This document shows, in pieces, positions 1 through 8,677 of a stretch of DNA of 64,000 nt. The translations under genes were made by a program, and so were the position numbers. The notes under the pieces are model-generated. The model did no database searches, was not told the origin of the DNA, and saw nothing but the letters and a program-made list of their open reading frames with translations. This DNA is from Stieleria varia. GTDB lineage: Bacteria > Planctomycetota > Planctomycetia > Pirellulales > Pirellulaceae. The first letter of the stretch is position 1; each line of letters starts with the position of its first letter. The stretch is taken from NCBI RefSeq assembly GCF_038443385.1, contig NZ_CP151726.1:2046001-2110000 (forward strand). The letters are read 5' to 3'.

Positions 1-249
1 TGGCGCGGCTTCTTTCGCGGTCTGAGAAAATGGAAAATCGATCACTTTGCCGACCATTCGATCCATCGCTACATCGAAGGCATTTTGAAAGCCGTTCGCG
101 ATGAAGACGATGCGATCGCGCGAGGGCTGTCGCCCAAGCCGCCTGAGGCATACGCCAAGGTCACTCGCAACGACAAGAACACCCGCAAAGATCAAAACAC
201 ACCGACAGGCATGCCGCCAGGCACACCATCGCCTACGAGTACACCATGA
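1..249 (+). CDS. C-terminal fragment of an unknown protein, cut by the window edge
   Basis: Frame 1 is open from the first base to a TGA at 247-249, giving 82 residues of a protein that starts outside the window. The fragment begins [11 protein letters not shown] and ends in a Lys/Asn/Thr/Pro-rich tail ([14 protein letters not shown]), probably disordered. Its stop overlaps the ATG of the MoxR-type ATPase at 246 as ATGA, so the two genes are very likely translationally coupled. MoxR ATPases often sit next to the protein they act on, so this may be a partner. I do not recognise the family from the part visible. Confidence 0.6.
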   Translation, partial: WRGFFRGLRKWKIDHFADHSIHRYIEGILKAVRDEDDAIARGLSPKPPEAYAKVTRNDKNTRKDQNTPTGMPPGTPSPTSTP

Positions 250-1268
250 CAAAAAATGATGACGTTCGTGAAAATGAATCCGGTCGCCCCAGCCACGTCG
301 AGATCGACGGGGTCCGGCTAAAGCTTGCGCAACCTTTCTCTTCGCCGGGTCAGTGGATCGGACAGCGAGAGATTTTGAGCCAACTGCTGGCCTGTTGGAT
401 TTCGCTGGACGAAGCCGATCTGCCGCTCACACCTCGACTCGTCGGTTCACCCGGAGTGGGCAAGACGCAACTGGCAATCGCGGCAGCGCTCGCTCAGCAG
501 CGACCGTTGTACATCTACCAGTGCACCGCAGACACGCGACCAGAGGACTTGCTCGTCACGCCGGTGCTCAGCCAACACGGCGAGATCTCCTATCACGCAT
601 CACCGCTGGTGACCGCAATGGTTTGTGGAGGTGTCTGCGTGCTGGACGAAGGAAACCGAATGAACGAAAAGTCCTGGGCGTCACTCGCGCCGTTGCTGGA
701 CAATCGTCGTTATGTCGAGTCGATCGTCGCTGGCATCACGATTCACGCCGATCGTGAATTTCGGGCGGCCGTGACGATGAATCAAGACGAGTCAACGTTC
801 GAGATTCCCGACTATATCATGAGCCGCTTACAACCAACGCTGTCGGTCGGCTTTCCCAGCAAGCAAGATGAGATGGCGATCCTGCAGTATCACTTGCCGT
901 TCGCCGAACCCGAGATGCTGGCGATGACGGTCGAGTTTCTGCAACGCAGCCACGAACTGAAACTCGACTTCAGCCCGCGAGACGGCATCAACCTGCTACG
1001 GTTTGCACTCAAACGCATCGCCCAAGACCCGACCCACCCCGTGGGACGTGATCAAGCCTGGCAGGAAGCACTTGAGAAATGTTTGGGGGACGAAGCCGTT
1101 GATCTGGAATCACTCGCCCAACGTCGCCGCCGAACACTCGGAGGCGACGCCGTCCCATTGGGGCTGGCCGATCTGTTCTTCGATCCCGACGATCCGATGC
1201 ACCCCGATCGCGACGAGTTGGACCAGATCGACGACTTGGATGACGATGACGACGATATCGAGTACTAA
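246..1268 (+). CDS. MoxR-like AAA+ ATPase
   Basis: The 340-residue protein has a clear AAA+ core: Walker A GSPGVGKT at residues 67-74, Walker B VCVLDE at 130-135, a sensor-1-like segment AAVTMN at 174-179 and an arginine-bearing SRLQP stretch near 193. This arrangement, with the [12 protein letters not shown] segment after Walker B, is typical of the MoxR/RavA branch, chaperone-like ATPases that assemble or activate partner complexes, often with von Willebrand A proteins. No VWA gene follows here; the partner may be the truncated gene upstream, with which it overlaps by 4 bp. The C-terminus is strongly acidic (runs of Asp, ending DDDDIEY). The family call is firm; the cellular substrate is unknown. 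Confidence 0.88.
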   Translation: MTKNDDVRENESGRPSHVEIDGVRLKLAQPFSSPGQWIGQREILSQLLACWISLDEADLPLTPRLVGSPGVGKTQLAIAAALAQQRPLYIYQCTADTRPEDLLVTPVLSQHGEISYHASPLVTAMVCGGVCVLDEGNRMNEKSWASLAPLLDNRRYVESIVAGITIHADREFRAAVTMNQDESTFEIPDYIMSRLQPTLSVGFPSKQDEMAILQYHLPFAEPEMLAMTVEFLQRSHELKLDFSPRDGINLLRFALKRIAQDPTHPVGRDQAWQEALEKCLGDEAVDLESLAQRRRRTLGGDAVPLGLADLFFDPDDPMHPDRDELDQIDDLDDDDDDIEY

Positions 1269-1363
1269 GTACGTCAGGCTTTCCAGCCTGACTCTCAGCA
1301 ACCCGTACGTCAGGCTTTCCAGCCTGACTCTCAGGGTATGTCAGCCTGGTAAGGCTGACGTAC
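1269..1363. repeat. REP-like palindrome array (three units, family 1)
   Basis: Three 24-28 bp units each form a hairpin. Two are GTACGTCAGGCTTTCC-AGCCTGAC (1269-1292 and 1305-1328), separated by TCTCAGCAACCC. The third (1336-1363) is a related sequence in opposite orientation ending GCTGACGTAC. The array begins directly after the TAA of the MoxR gene. The same core recurs at 40262-40388, 46767-46827 and 54745-54822. It could act as a terminator, as an mRNA stabiliser, or as a mobile REP. Confidence 0.85.
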
Positions 1364-1393
1364 TACCGAACCTCCACACAATCCGAGGAAACC

Positions 1394-1786
1394 ATGATGG
1401 CGGCGTCCCCTACGATCTATGGCATCATTAACCTTGCCTCGCAATTCATCTTCTTTGTCGGGCTCTGCTGGGGGATCGCCTATGGAATGATGAACCGAGA
1501 AAAGTACCCGCAAGCCTCCGGCCGATTGGTCTTGGGCTTTGCCATCTTGATGATTCATTTCTTGCTGGGCGCGTTCATCTTCCCGGTTATCGCTGGCTTC
1601 ACTGACCGTGAGTTGATTCCGTTGGTCTTCGCAATTCTCGGATTCATCCGAACCCCGATCCAACTGCTGGGGCTCGGGCTCATCGCAACCGCCGTCTACA
1701 TGAACCGAAAGTCAGCTTTCGACGCTGATGAGATCCCCATCCGCCCCCGCATCATCGACGACCAAAACCCCTACGCCTCGTCCTAG
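1394..1786 (+). CDS. Small integral membrane protein, unknown function
   Basis: This 130-residue protein has three hydrophobic segments (about residues 8-32, 43-68 and 76-100) separated by short polar turns, and a polar tail ending DDQNPYASS. A C-terminal NPY motif of this kind is common in planctomycete membrane proteins, but I cannot name the family. It lies 30 bp after the repeat array and converges on the MMPL gene, 17 bp before that gene's stop. The opposite-strand ORF over it is a shadow with no hydrophobic pattern. Membrane location is well supported; role is unknown. Confidence 0.7.
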   Translation: MMAASPTIYGIINLASQFIFFVGLCWGIAYGMMNREKYPQASGRLVLGFAILMIHFLLGAFIFPVIAGFTDRELIPLVFAILGFIRTPIQLLGLGLIATAVYMNRKSAFDADEIPIRPRIIDDQNPYASS

Positions 1787-1803
1787 GGAATGCTCCAGTC
1801 GAT

Positions 1804-4044
1804 TTAGTCTTTCGACTCGCTGGATGAACTGCCGACGACCAACATCGCTGGAAAAATCAGCAGGTCGCCGATCAGAGCGGTGACGAGTGTCAGTGCACTC
1901 AATCCGGCAAACAACCTCACTCCCGGCAGCGGGCTGGTCATCATCGCGGCGAAACCCGAGAACAAGATGATCGTGGTGACGACCAACGCGGGGCCGACTT
2001 GACGAACGGCCTTCATCGCCGCCGATCGGGCATCACGGTCATAGCGACGTACGGCCCGATATCGGATCAGCAAATGCAGCGTGTCGTCCACGGCCAAGCC
2101 GAGACACAGCGAGAACGTCAACGCAGCGGTGATCAACAGCGGGTAGCCACAGAAACTCAATCCCGCTGCGGTGACCAGCAATGGTAACACGTTGGGGACC
2201 ACGCTCAACAATCCGGTTTTGATCGAACGAAATGCGATCGTGAAGACGATGAAGATCAAAACCGCAGCGACCGCTAGGCTGCGGGCCAAGTCCATGATCA
2301 CCAGATTCATATTGCGCGATGCCGCGACGACCGTCCCCGTGATGGTGAATTCAAAATCGGGAAACTCCTGACGCAGCGCCTCTAGCTCCACATCGACACC
2401 TTGGATCCGTTTGTTCAATGCCGCAGCACCATCGTTGGGCACACGTGCGGTGACCACCAACGATCGCGCCGACTCATTCATCAATCCACTTTGAATCGCT
2501 TCAGGCATTCGATCGATCATGCGAAAGCGATCGCGCATCGTCCGCCCGGGAACGGAGGCCAGCACGTTGCCGATAGAAAAGGTGCCAGAGAACTGAGGGG
2601 CAGCACGAAGAATCGACTGCGCCCTGGCGGTCGCCTTGATGATCTGGGAGTCAGGCATCTGATAGGACTCGGGCCAACGAACGGTCACATAGCACAATAA
2701 CGCGCCGCCCAATTTGTCGTCCGCGTGACGCATGGCGACTGCTGACGAAGAGTGGTCGGGAATGGTCTCGGTCCAAACGATGTCGGGCTCCTGAGACAAC
2801 GCAGGCCCGAGCAGCAACACGCACAGCCCGACTCCGATGGCCGCGGTGAGCCGGGACCGGCGAACCATCGGAGCGACCATGCGTTCGATCCAGTCCGACA
2901 TCCGATGCGTCGCCGTTGCATTCGTGATCAGCCAACGCTTGGGCAACCACATCACCAGGGTGGGCAGAACGACAATGTTTGCCAGCATGGCGAAGCTGGT
3001 GCCGACCGCCGTCCACATTCCAAAAGCGGCGACGCTGGGTGTTCGTGAAAGCATGAGGGAACCGAAACCGATGACGGTGGTCACCGAAGTCAACCAGCAA
3101 GCCGGGCCGACGCGGACCAGCCCTCGGTAGGCCGCGTTTCGTGAAGTTCGTCCCGCTCGCAGTTCGTTTTGCATCTCCAACAGCAGATGGACCGAGTCTG
3201 TCAGCCCGATCGTGAACACCAGATTGGGCAGCGCCGTCAGCAACCCACCGACTTGTTCGCCGCACGCCGCCATCAATCCAAAGGTCCAAATCGCGCCGAC
3301 GGCTGGGGCGGTGACGACCACCACGACCGCAACCAGCCCACGAAACAAAGCCAGGGCGACGAAAAAGGCCACGATGGCCGCGGCGGTGCAACTGATGAAC
3401 ATCGCCCGCTGCAAACTGTTCAAAACATCGTCGCGGATGGCGGTGTGTCCGGCGATGTGAACGGTTGCGCCAGTATCGGTTTCGTATTGACGGGCAAAAC
3501 GTTTCGTCGGCTCGATGACCTGCGTGATCCCTGAGACCGCCAATGAATCGCCTTCGATCCGCGCCCACATCGCCAACATCTTTCCGTCGTCGGAAATCAA
3601 TTGATCCTTGCTGATCGGATGCTTGATCAGTTCCGAGAGCAACGTCTCCGCGTCGAAACCCGCCCCGTCGTCCGCCACATCGCGAGGAATCAGCGGAATC
3701 ATCGAACCGGTTCGCCTGCGAACATCCAGGATGCTCGCGACGTATTGGACACCGGGCAGCTCTTGGAGCTGATCCCGCAGCTTTCGCAACTGCTGGAGCT
3801 GGTTCCACTGCAGCAGGTCATCGCCTTCGATCAACAGCACCACGTCATTGTCGTCGCGACCATATTCGTCGTGAAAGCGTGCCAGGTCACGGGAGGTTTG
3901 ATTGTCCGACGTGATGGTCGCGCTTGGCTGAATGTCGAAACTGATCTGCGTCATACAGACCGCCATCACGAGCGTCGTGATGACCGATCCGATCGCCCAG
4001 AATTTGGGGCAGGCGAGCACCAGTCGGGCGATGTGCCGAATCAA
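1804..4044 (-). CDS. MMPL/RND-superfamily transporter
   Basis: The 746-residue protein shows the duplicated RND layout: an N-terminal membrane anchor, a large exported loop, a block of membrane helices, then the same again. The helix-4 signature is present in both halves, as GLTDSVHLLLEM near residue 283 and GLAVDDTLHLLIRYR near 653, which is characteristic of MMPL/HAE3-type exporters of lipids or hopanoids. The start is a TTG preceded by AGGTG; no nearby ATG fits better. It lies 6 bp downstream of the AttH-like gene on the same strand, so the two almost certainly form an operon. This pairing suggests export or modification of a hydrophobic compound. Substrate is unknown. Confidence 0.88.
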   Translation of the reverse strand: MIRHIARLVLACPKFWAIGSVITTLVMAVCMTQISFDIQPSATITSDNQTSRDLARFHDEYGRDDNDVVLLIEGDDLLQWNQLQQLRKLRDQLQELPGVQYVASILDVRRRTGSMIPLIPRDVADDGAGFDAETLLSELIKHPISKDQLISDDGKMLAMWARIEGDSLAVSGITQVIEPTKRFARQYETDTGATVHIAGHTAIRDDVLNSLQRAMFISCTAAAIVAFFVALALFRGLVAVVVVVTAPAVGAIWTFGLMAACGEQVGGLLTALPNLVFTIGLTDSVHLLLEMQNELRAGRTSRNAAYRGLVRVGPACWLTSVTTVIGFGSLMLSRTPSVAAFGMWTAVGTSFAMLANIVVLPTLVMWLPKRWLITNATATHRMSDWIERMVAPMVRRSRLTAAIGVGLCVLLLGPALSQEPDIVWTETIPDHSSSAVAMRHADDKLGGALLCYVTVRWPESYQMPDSQIIKATARAQSILRAAPQFSGTFSIGNVLASVPGRTMRDRFRMIDRMPEAIQSGLMNESARSLVVTARVPNDGAAALNKRIQGVDVELEALRQEFPDFEFTITGTVVAASRNMNLVIMDLARSLAVAAVLIFIVFTIAFRSIKTGLLSVVPNVLPLLVTAAGLSFCGYPLLITAALTFSLCLGLAVDDTLHLLIRYRAVRRYDRDARSAAMKAVRQVGPALVVTTIILFSGFAAMMTSPLPGVRLFAGLSALTLVTALIGDLLIFPAMLVVGSSSSESKD

Positions 4045-4050
4045 CTTCGT

Positions 4051-5214
4051 TCACCTGTGATCATGGATTTGATTCGTGCAGTCGGAAACACGCAGTCGGA
4101 TTTCATTGGCCAAGCAACTTATCAGCGGCAGATTTTTGCGAGCATGCTCGAACTGGCCCAGTCGGGTCTGTCTCGCAAATCCTACCAGTTCCATGAACGC
4201 TTTGCCCGCCACAACGACCCCGCCGATGGAACCGGTGACCGACGCGCCGCCTTCCCAATAAAACGTGCTGGTGGTTCCACGTGTGTCGAACTCACAGGAG
4301 TCAAAGTCTGCATCGACGGTCAATTCCCAGCGAACACCGTCCACGGGGTCTGTCACCGTGACTTGGGACGCCACCGGATAAACCGCTTGAGACAACTCCG
4401 AGCGGAACTCCCGAAGCGTGCGGAGTTGAATGTGTTGCTCGTCGATCAATCGGACCTTGCCGTCTGGAAAGATGATCGCGGCTCGTGCACAGGTGCTCGG
4501 CTGGTCTCTGCGGTGGATGTGATAAATCATCAACTCGCAATCGTTGTCCAATTGAATGGACATCCAAATCCAACCGGCGACGGTCGGGTCGGGGCCGATT
4601 TCGCCGTACTCGCGATCCAGCCAAGCCGTGCCGTCAACGTTCCGCGTCGCACCCTCGATTTCGATCGATCCGGACACCGACATTCGCGAGTATGAGACAT
4701 GATGCGATCGCCTGGGCAGCAGGTGGCCGAACAGACCGTCGGGACCGTACCGGGCGATCGGCTTGCTGGGCACCATTTCCAAATTCAACGTGCAATCCGC
4801 CGCGTTGGCAGCGAGTCGATGGCGATCCTGTTCCACGACCAAAGACATGTCTTTGAGTTTCAGGTCGACGTCATTGGGCCCTGAATCCACTTGCCAGCCG
4901 AAGACTCGTCGATGAGAAAAATGTGTCCTTCGCTGTTGGTAATCGGTCAGCGAGACGTGCCCGAAACCGATCTCGGTGCCTAGTAATCGAAGGGGCAAGA
5001 CCCGTCCGATAGAAAACCCCGTCGCGTTGAATCGAAAAAACGCAGTATGAAACGAATAACGATCGCTGCCAGATTGCAGGTGCCCGTTGTAGTACCACCA
5101 TTCCACGGGCGCATCGTTCTTGGCTCGAATGAACGCCAGACCCAATTGATCCGCTCGAAGATCGTCGGTGCCACTGGCGTACGTGGCAGTCTGTTCAGAT
5201 TCTGACAAAGACAT
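4051..5214 (-). CDS. AttH/CrtC-like lipocalin-fold protein
   Basis: The motif EWWYYNGHLQSG followed by FHTAFFRF, and later WLDREYGE...GWIWMSIQL, match the AttH/carotenoid 1,2-hydratase (CrtC) superfamily, two linked lipocalin-like barrels that act on hydrophobic substrates. I place the start at the ATG at 5214 (387 aa); the frame is open further, to a GTG at 5325, but the added 37 residues look non-conserved. It is the first gene of a two-gene unit with the MMPL transporter, which begins 6 bp after its stop. Family members next to exporters are generally thought to handle lipids or carotenoids; the precise reaction here is not shown. Confidence 0.8.
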   Translation of the reverse strand: MSLSESEQTATYASGTDDLRADQLGLAFIRAKNDAPVEWWYYNGHLQSGSDRYSFHTAFFRFNATGFSIGRVLPLRLLGTEIGFGHVSLTDYQQRRTHFSHRRVFGWQVDSGPNDVDLKLKDMSLVVEQDRHRLAANAADCTLNLEMVPSKPIARYGPDGLFGHLLPRRSHHVSYSRMSVSGSIEIEGATRNVDGTAWLDREYGEIGPDPTVAGWIWMSIQLDNDCELMIYHIHRRDQPSTCARAAIIFPDGKVRLIDEQHIQLRTLREFRSELSQAVYPVASQVTVTDPVDGVRWELTVDADFDSCEFDTRGTTSTFYWEGGASVTGSIGGVVVAGKAFMELVGFARQTRLGQFEHARKNLPLISCLANEIRLRVSDCTNQIHDHR

Positions 5215-5515
5215 CTTTCGACATGGGGCAGTGGAGTCGTTCCAGTGAATCGCCCCGTGGGACAACTCACAGCTTAAGCACCCCCGCAAGACTTTCAACC
5301 GTCCAGCGACATCAATCCGATTCACCAGAATTCCAGCCGCATCCGCTCGATTGCGAAAACTTTAGTCAAATTGCTCTTGCTCTGACAGAATTCGACCTTT
5401 TACTCTCCGCGGATCGGTCGATCCCCATCTTTCAGCTTCGCCGTGCCCTTGGCTGAGCATATTTCGTGAACGAATCGCGAATCGACGGGTCGAACCGGCA
5501 TCAGCGGGAACAAGG
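5215..5515. other. Intergenic region between divergent genes
   Basis: This 300-bp gap separates the divergent AttH-like and OmpA-like genes and should hold both promoters. The first 110 bp are an open extension of the AttH-like frame. No convincing RNA gene or repeat was found. Confidence 0.5.
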
Positions 5516-6439
5516 ATGTTTGCACCGAACCAAGACACCATCGCAACTCAGCCACGCCACACGCGTCGTTTCACCACCACTTGGGTGAGACGGACGCTGT
5601 CGTTGTGTTGCCTGGGGGTCGTTGTGATTTCCGCTGGTTGCAGTCAAAACCCCTACCTTGCGGTTCCCGGCGGTGGTGCGTGGCAAGCCCAAACGGCGGC
5701 CCCGGTCAGCCCGTCATACAATCAGCCTGCCCTGAATCCCAACGATTCACGACTGGCCGAACTGAATCGTCGCGTTCAATTACTCGACGACAACAATCGC
5801 CAGTTGCACACCCAGTTGGCCCAAAGCGAGCAGCAGGCGCAAGTCTATCGTGACGAGTTGGACCTGGTGCGTAAGCAACTTGCACAAACCACGACCCAAC
5901 TCGAATCGACCGCGATCGCGGCGCGACAAGCTCAATCGCAAGTCCAGGGAATGCAGGCATCGACACAAATGCGTGGCGGTGCCTCGATTCAACCCAACAC
6001 CAACTTGACCCAACTGGCGTCACGACTGAACCTGGGTGGTTTGCCGGTCCGACAAGACGGTGACACGATTCGAATCGGGATTCCCTCCGATCAACTTTTT
6101 CAGCCCGGCACGGCACAGTTGAACGCGTCCGCCGCCGCGGTCCTGGACCCGGTCGCTGCTCAGCTACGCAGTTTGTTTCCGCGTCAACGCATTCGCATCG
6201 AAGGGTACACGGACAACGGACAGATGCTGGGCGGTCAGCTCAACACCCCAGGTCACCAACTGGCTGCGGCGCAAGCCTCCGCCGTCCTGGACTTGTTGAC
6301 ACGACGAGCAGGCATGCCGCTGCAGCAGTTCTCGATCGCAGCACAAGGTGCCAACGGCGCCATTCAACCCAACACCAGCGCGATCGGCAGAGCCGCCAAT
6401 CGCCGCATCGAACTGGTGATCTCCCCGCAAACGTTCTAG
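5516..6439 (+). CDS. OmpA-family outer-membrane lipoprotein
   Basis: The 307-residue protein has a basic N-terminus, a hydrophobic segment and a lipobox ISAGC with Cys at residue 42, so it is a predicted Sec/SPII lipoprotein. Residues 85-145 are Gln-rich and heptad-like (NRRVQLLDDNNRQLHTQLAQ), indicating a coiled coil. Residues 175-305 form an OmpA/MotB peptidoglycan-binding domain: FQPGTAQLN, then IRIEGYTDN and a final NRRIELVI. It would tether the outer membrane to the wall. A strong hairpin follows at 6486, suggesting a single-gene transcript. Confidence 0.87.
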   Translation: MFAPNQDTIATQPRHTRRFTTTWVRRTLSLCCLGVVVISAGCSQNPYLAVPGGGAWQAQTAAPVSPSYNQPALNPNDSRLAELNRRVQLLDDNNRQLHTQLAQSEQQAQVYRDELDLVRKQLAQTTTQLESTAIAARQAQSQVQGMQASTQMRGGASIQPNTNLTQLASRLNLGGLPVRQDGDTIRIGIPSDQLFQPGTAQLNASAAAVLDPVAAQLRSLFPRQRIRIEGYTDNGQMLGGQLNTPGHQLAAAQASAVLDLLTRRAGMPLQQFSIAAQGANGAIQPNTSAIGRAANRRIELVISPQTF

Positions 6440-6485
6440 ACGTCTGCCGCAACACGATTCACGCCCCGAAGGGGCCGAACATGAA

Positions 6486-6518
6486 AGCCCAGGGCAGAGC
6501 GTAGCGCCGCCCTGGGCT
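6486..6518 (+). terminator. Hairpin with T-rich tail after the OmpA-type gene
   Basis: Perfect 10-bp arms AGCCCAGGGC / GCCCTGGGCT enclose a 13-nt loop and are followed by ATTTTGT. It lies 47 bp after the stop codon. This GC-rich hairpin may itself be a dispersed element. Confidence 0.6.
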
Positions 6519-6680
6519 ATTTTGTCATGTCCCTTTGGGACGGAATGTGTTACGTCTCGTGGGCACGAAAACAGTTCTCACGGTACCGAGGTCCATGCGG
6601 TAAATAGGTGTCGTGGAGCCCATTTAGCTCGGAGTTTCGCTTCTCGGGGGACGTGCAACTAATAATTTACCGCTGGTGGA

Positions 6681-6750
6681 TTGTCGTTCGACTCTCCGAG
6701 TCGACAACGTACAGCGGAGAACGCTATCGACTTGGAAAGTCGAGCGACAA
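6681..6750. repeat. REP-like palindromes, family 3
   Basis: Two palindromic units: TTGTCGTTCGACTCTCCGAG then TCGACAACGT (6681-6710), and CGCTATCGACTTGGAAAGTC then GAGCGACAA (6722-6750). They are framed by AATAATTTACCGC and its near copy AATTATTTACCGCACGTCCC. Close copies of both units occur, in swapped order, at 15644-15701. No gene lies in 6519-6859. Confidence 0.7.
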
Positions 6751-6859
6751 TTATTTACCGCACGTCCCGAGAGACGCGGCTACGTGAAAGAAACGCAGCC
6801 ATAGCATAGAATCGCAGATGCTCATCTACCCAGTGTTCGCGAATACGAGGACGTCTGTC

Positions 6860-7900
6860 ATGTCTCAACAGCCAAGGTTCACCATCAGAGAGCTGCTGGT
6901 CGTGATCACCGTCGTGGCGATCTTGTTTGCGATTTTGATGCCAGTGATCCAAGTCGCCCGTGAAGCGGCACGCCGAATGTCATGCAGCAACAACAGCAAA
7001 CAACTCGGATTATCCATTCACAACTATCATTCGACCTACAGGCGATTGCCACCGTTGATGTTTGGAACATCCTCCAATCAAGGACAGCTCAGCGGACTGG
7101 TTGCCGTCGTGCCGTTCGTGGAAGCGAGCGGGCGGTGGGGAACGATCAGTGGCCCATCGACCTTCAATAATATCTCGTATCCGCCCATGGGCCCGCCTCC
7201 GACGGACACCAACTACGCACCCTGGCTTGAGCAAATACCGACCTACAACTGTCCCACGGAAACGGATGTCTCACCCGTTTACGGCTTGACCAACTATGCC
7301 CTTTGCGTGGGCGATCAAGTCACGGGCCTGTATGTCAACTCAGGGCTTGATTCCGTCCGCGGTTGTTTTGCGCCTGATTGCGCGATCCAGTTCAAAGACA
7401 TCACCGACGGCTTGTCCAACACCGTGTTGTTCACGGAAATCGCAAACCGTGTGGATGACCAGTCCCTGGGGAACTTCAGCATCGGCAACGGCAGCAAGCT
7501 GGCCGATCAACCTGGGGCATGCCGTCAGAGTGTGTTGGCAAAGTATCCGATGTTGTTCGCCAAGAACGTGACGTTGGACGCGATCGGACGCGGTGGCTCG
7601 TTCGCCGACGGCACGGGAGGCATCGGCTGGGTCAATACGATCTTGCCGCCCAACAGTCCCAGTTGTGCGATCGAAGGACAGCGTCTCTATGAAGGCGTGT
7701 TCACTGCATCCAGTCGTCACCCGGGCGGTGCCCACGTGACCATTGCCGACGGCGCAGTCGTTTTTGTCACGGACAATATTGAGCATGGCGATGTGACGAA
7801 ACCGGTGGTCCTGGAAACAGGTCTTTCACCCTACGGTATCTGGGGTGCGTTAGGCACACGTAGTAGCAAGGAAGTGGTGGAAGAACAATTGGTTCTTTAG
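6860..7900 (+). CDS. DUF1559 protein with prepilin-like N-terminus
   Basis: The N-terminus [20 protein letters not shown] is a type IV prepilin-like signal, followed by [20 protein letters not shown] and [12 protein letters not shown], hallmarks of the DUF1559 family that is greatly expanded in planctomycetes. Near the C-terminus [20 protein letters not shown] matches the conserved family ending. The start is set at 6860 (346 aa), where GAGG lies about 10 bp upstream; a longer frame from 6818 has no such site. Members are thought to be surface or pseudopilin-like proteins; no specific role is proven. Confidence 0.9.
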   Translation: MSQQPRFTIRELLVVITVVAILFAILMPVIQVAREAARRMSCSNNSKQLGLSIHNYHSTYRRLPPLMFGTSSNQGQLSGLVAVVPFVEASGRWGTISGPSTFNNISYPPMGPPPTDTNYAPWLEQIPTYNCPTETDVSPVYGLTNYALCVGDQVTGLYVNSGLDSVRGCFAPDCAIQFKDITDGLSNTVLFTEIANRVDDQSLGNFSIGNGSKLADQPGACRQSVLAKYPMLFAKNVTLDAIGRGGSFADGTGGIGWVNTILPPNSPSCAIEGQRLYEGVFTASSRHPGGAHVTIADGAVVFVTDNIEHGDVTKPVVLETGLSPYGIWGALGTRSSKEVVEEQLVL

Positions 7901-7971
7901 CCTCAGTCCTCTCATGTAGCTAATCAGTAGATCGCGTGCTCATCCCGAGTTTCGCTTTGCATCCCTTTGGT

Positions 7972-8427
7972 TCACTGGCTCGTCGCCACACTCGCTTCGT
8001 CACTCACATTGTCAGTGGATGATTTTTGTTTCAACTGGCGTGTTCTCTTTGGGCAGACGTAATGCCGTGACCAAGCGGCTTCCAGCTTTGGCTCTCCTGA
8101 CTTGGAGAACCGTAGCGTGATCTTCTTTCCTTTGCCCCATTTTCGATACGCGGTTTGCGAGGGAATGAGGTTGAGGTCGTGAGCATGAAAACCCATCAAC
8201 CGAAGAATTCGATTGACGGCCCCGAGACCTCCCGCCGTCACACGTTCCAGGTAAGCGATTCGAGCGAACCGCCAATCTTCAACTTGTTTTGGCGTCAGCT
8301 TTTGCATCTGCACCATCACGTCAATCGGTGAGACGTAGCCTTGCTTGTCCAGCACCACTGCCATCGCTCGGACGACCTTGTCGTAATACTTGTCCTGCGT
8401 GTAGTTCTCAACGGTGATCTTCTTCAT
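7972..8427 (-). CDS. Conserved small hypothetical protein
   Basis: The 151-residue protein is basic and soluble, with a Lys-rich N-terminus (MKKITVENYTQDKYYDKVVR) and a segment NRILRLMGFHAHDLNLIPSQ followed by YRKWGKGKKITLRFSKSGEP. I recall similar short proteins scattered in many bacteria, without a known function. The pattern of basic and aromatic residues would suit nucleic-acid binding, but that is only an inference. The gene stands alone: the DUF1559 gene converges on it and a repeat lies beyond its start. Confidence 0.65.
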   Translation of the reverse strand: MKKITVENYTQDKYYDKVVRAMAVVLDKQGYVSPIDVMVQMQKLTPKQVEDWRFARIAYLERVTAGGLGAVNRILRLMGFHAHDLNLIPSQTAYRKWGKGKKITLRFSKSGEPKLEAAWSRHYVCPKRTRQLKQKSSTDNVSDEASVATSQ

Positions 8428-8515
8428 GTGCTAGCGTTCACAAAGTCAGCAATTTTGTGTTCAGAGACAACGAAACAGAGTCGAGGAGCGACGCTCCATT
8501 TACTGACTTACCTGG

Positions 8516-8573
8516 TAATGGGATTCGCCAGAATTCCCCTCGTATCGAATTCTTGGCGAAATTCGTTTCATGA
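8516..8573. repeat. REP-like inverted repeat, family 2 (degenerate copy)
   Basis: TAATGGGATTCGCCAGAATT is followed by a spacer and an imperfect inverted arm GAATTCTTGGCGAAATTC. Better-preserved copies lie at 37598-37651 and 43709-43775. Confidence 0.7.
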
Positions 8574-8677
8574 GTCATCCTGGATTTGTATGTTAGTGTA
8601 CCTCTGCAGTTCGATTTCATCGAACGCGATCTCAGATTTTTGTACTCGACTTTTTGTATTCAGAGGCAGCCAAGACA

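Noticed and set aside
1269..1363. CRISPR array
   Set aside because: Units are palindromic with unequal short spacers and inverted orientation, and no cas genes are present.
2651..3808. Minus-strand ORF overlapping the MMPL gene in another frame
   Set aside because: Arg/Gly/His-rich out-of-frame reading of the transporter.
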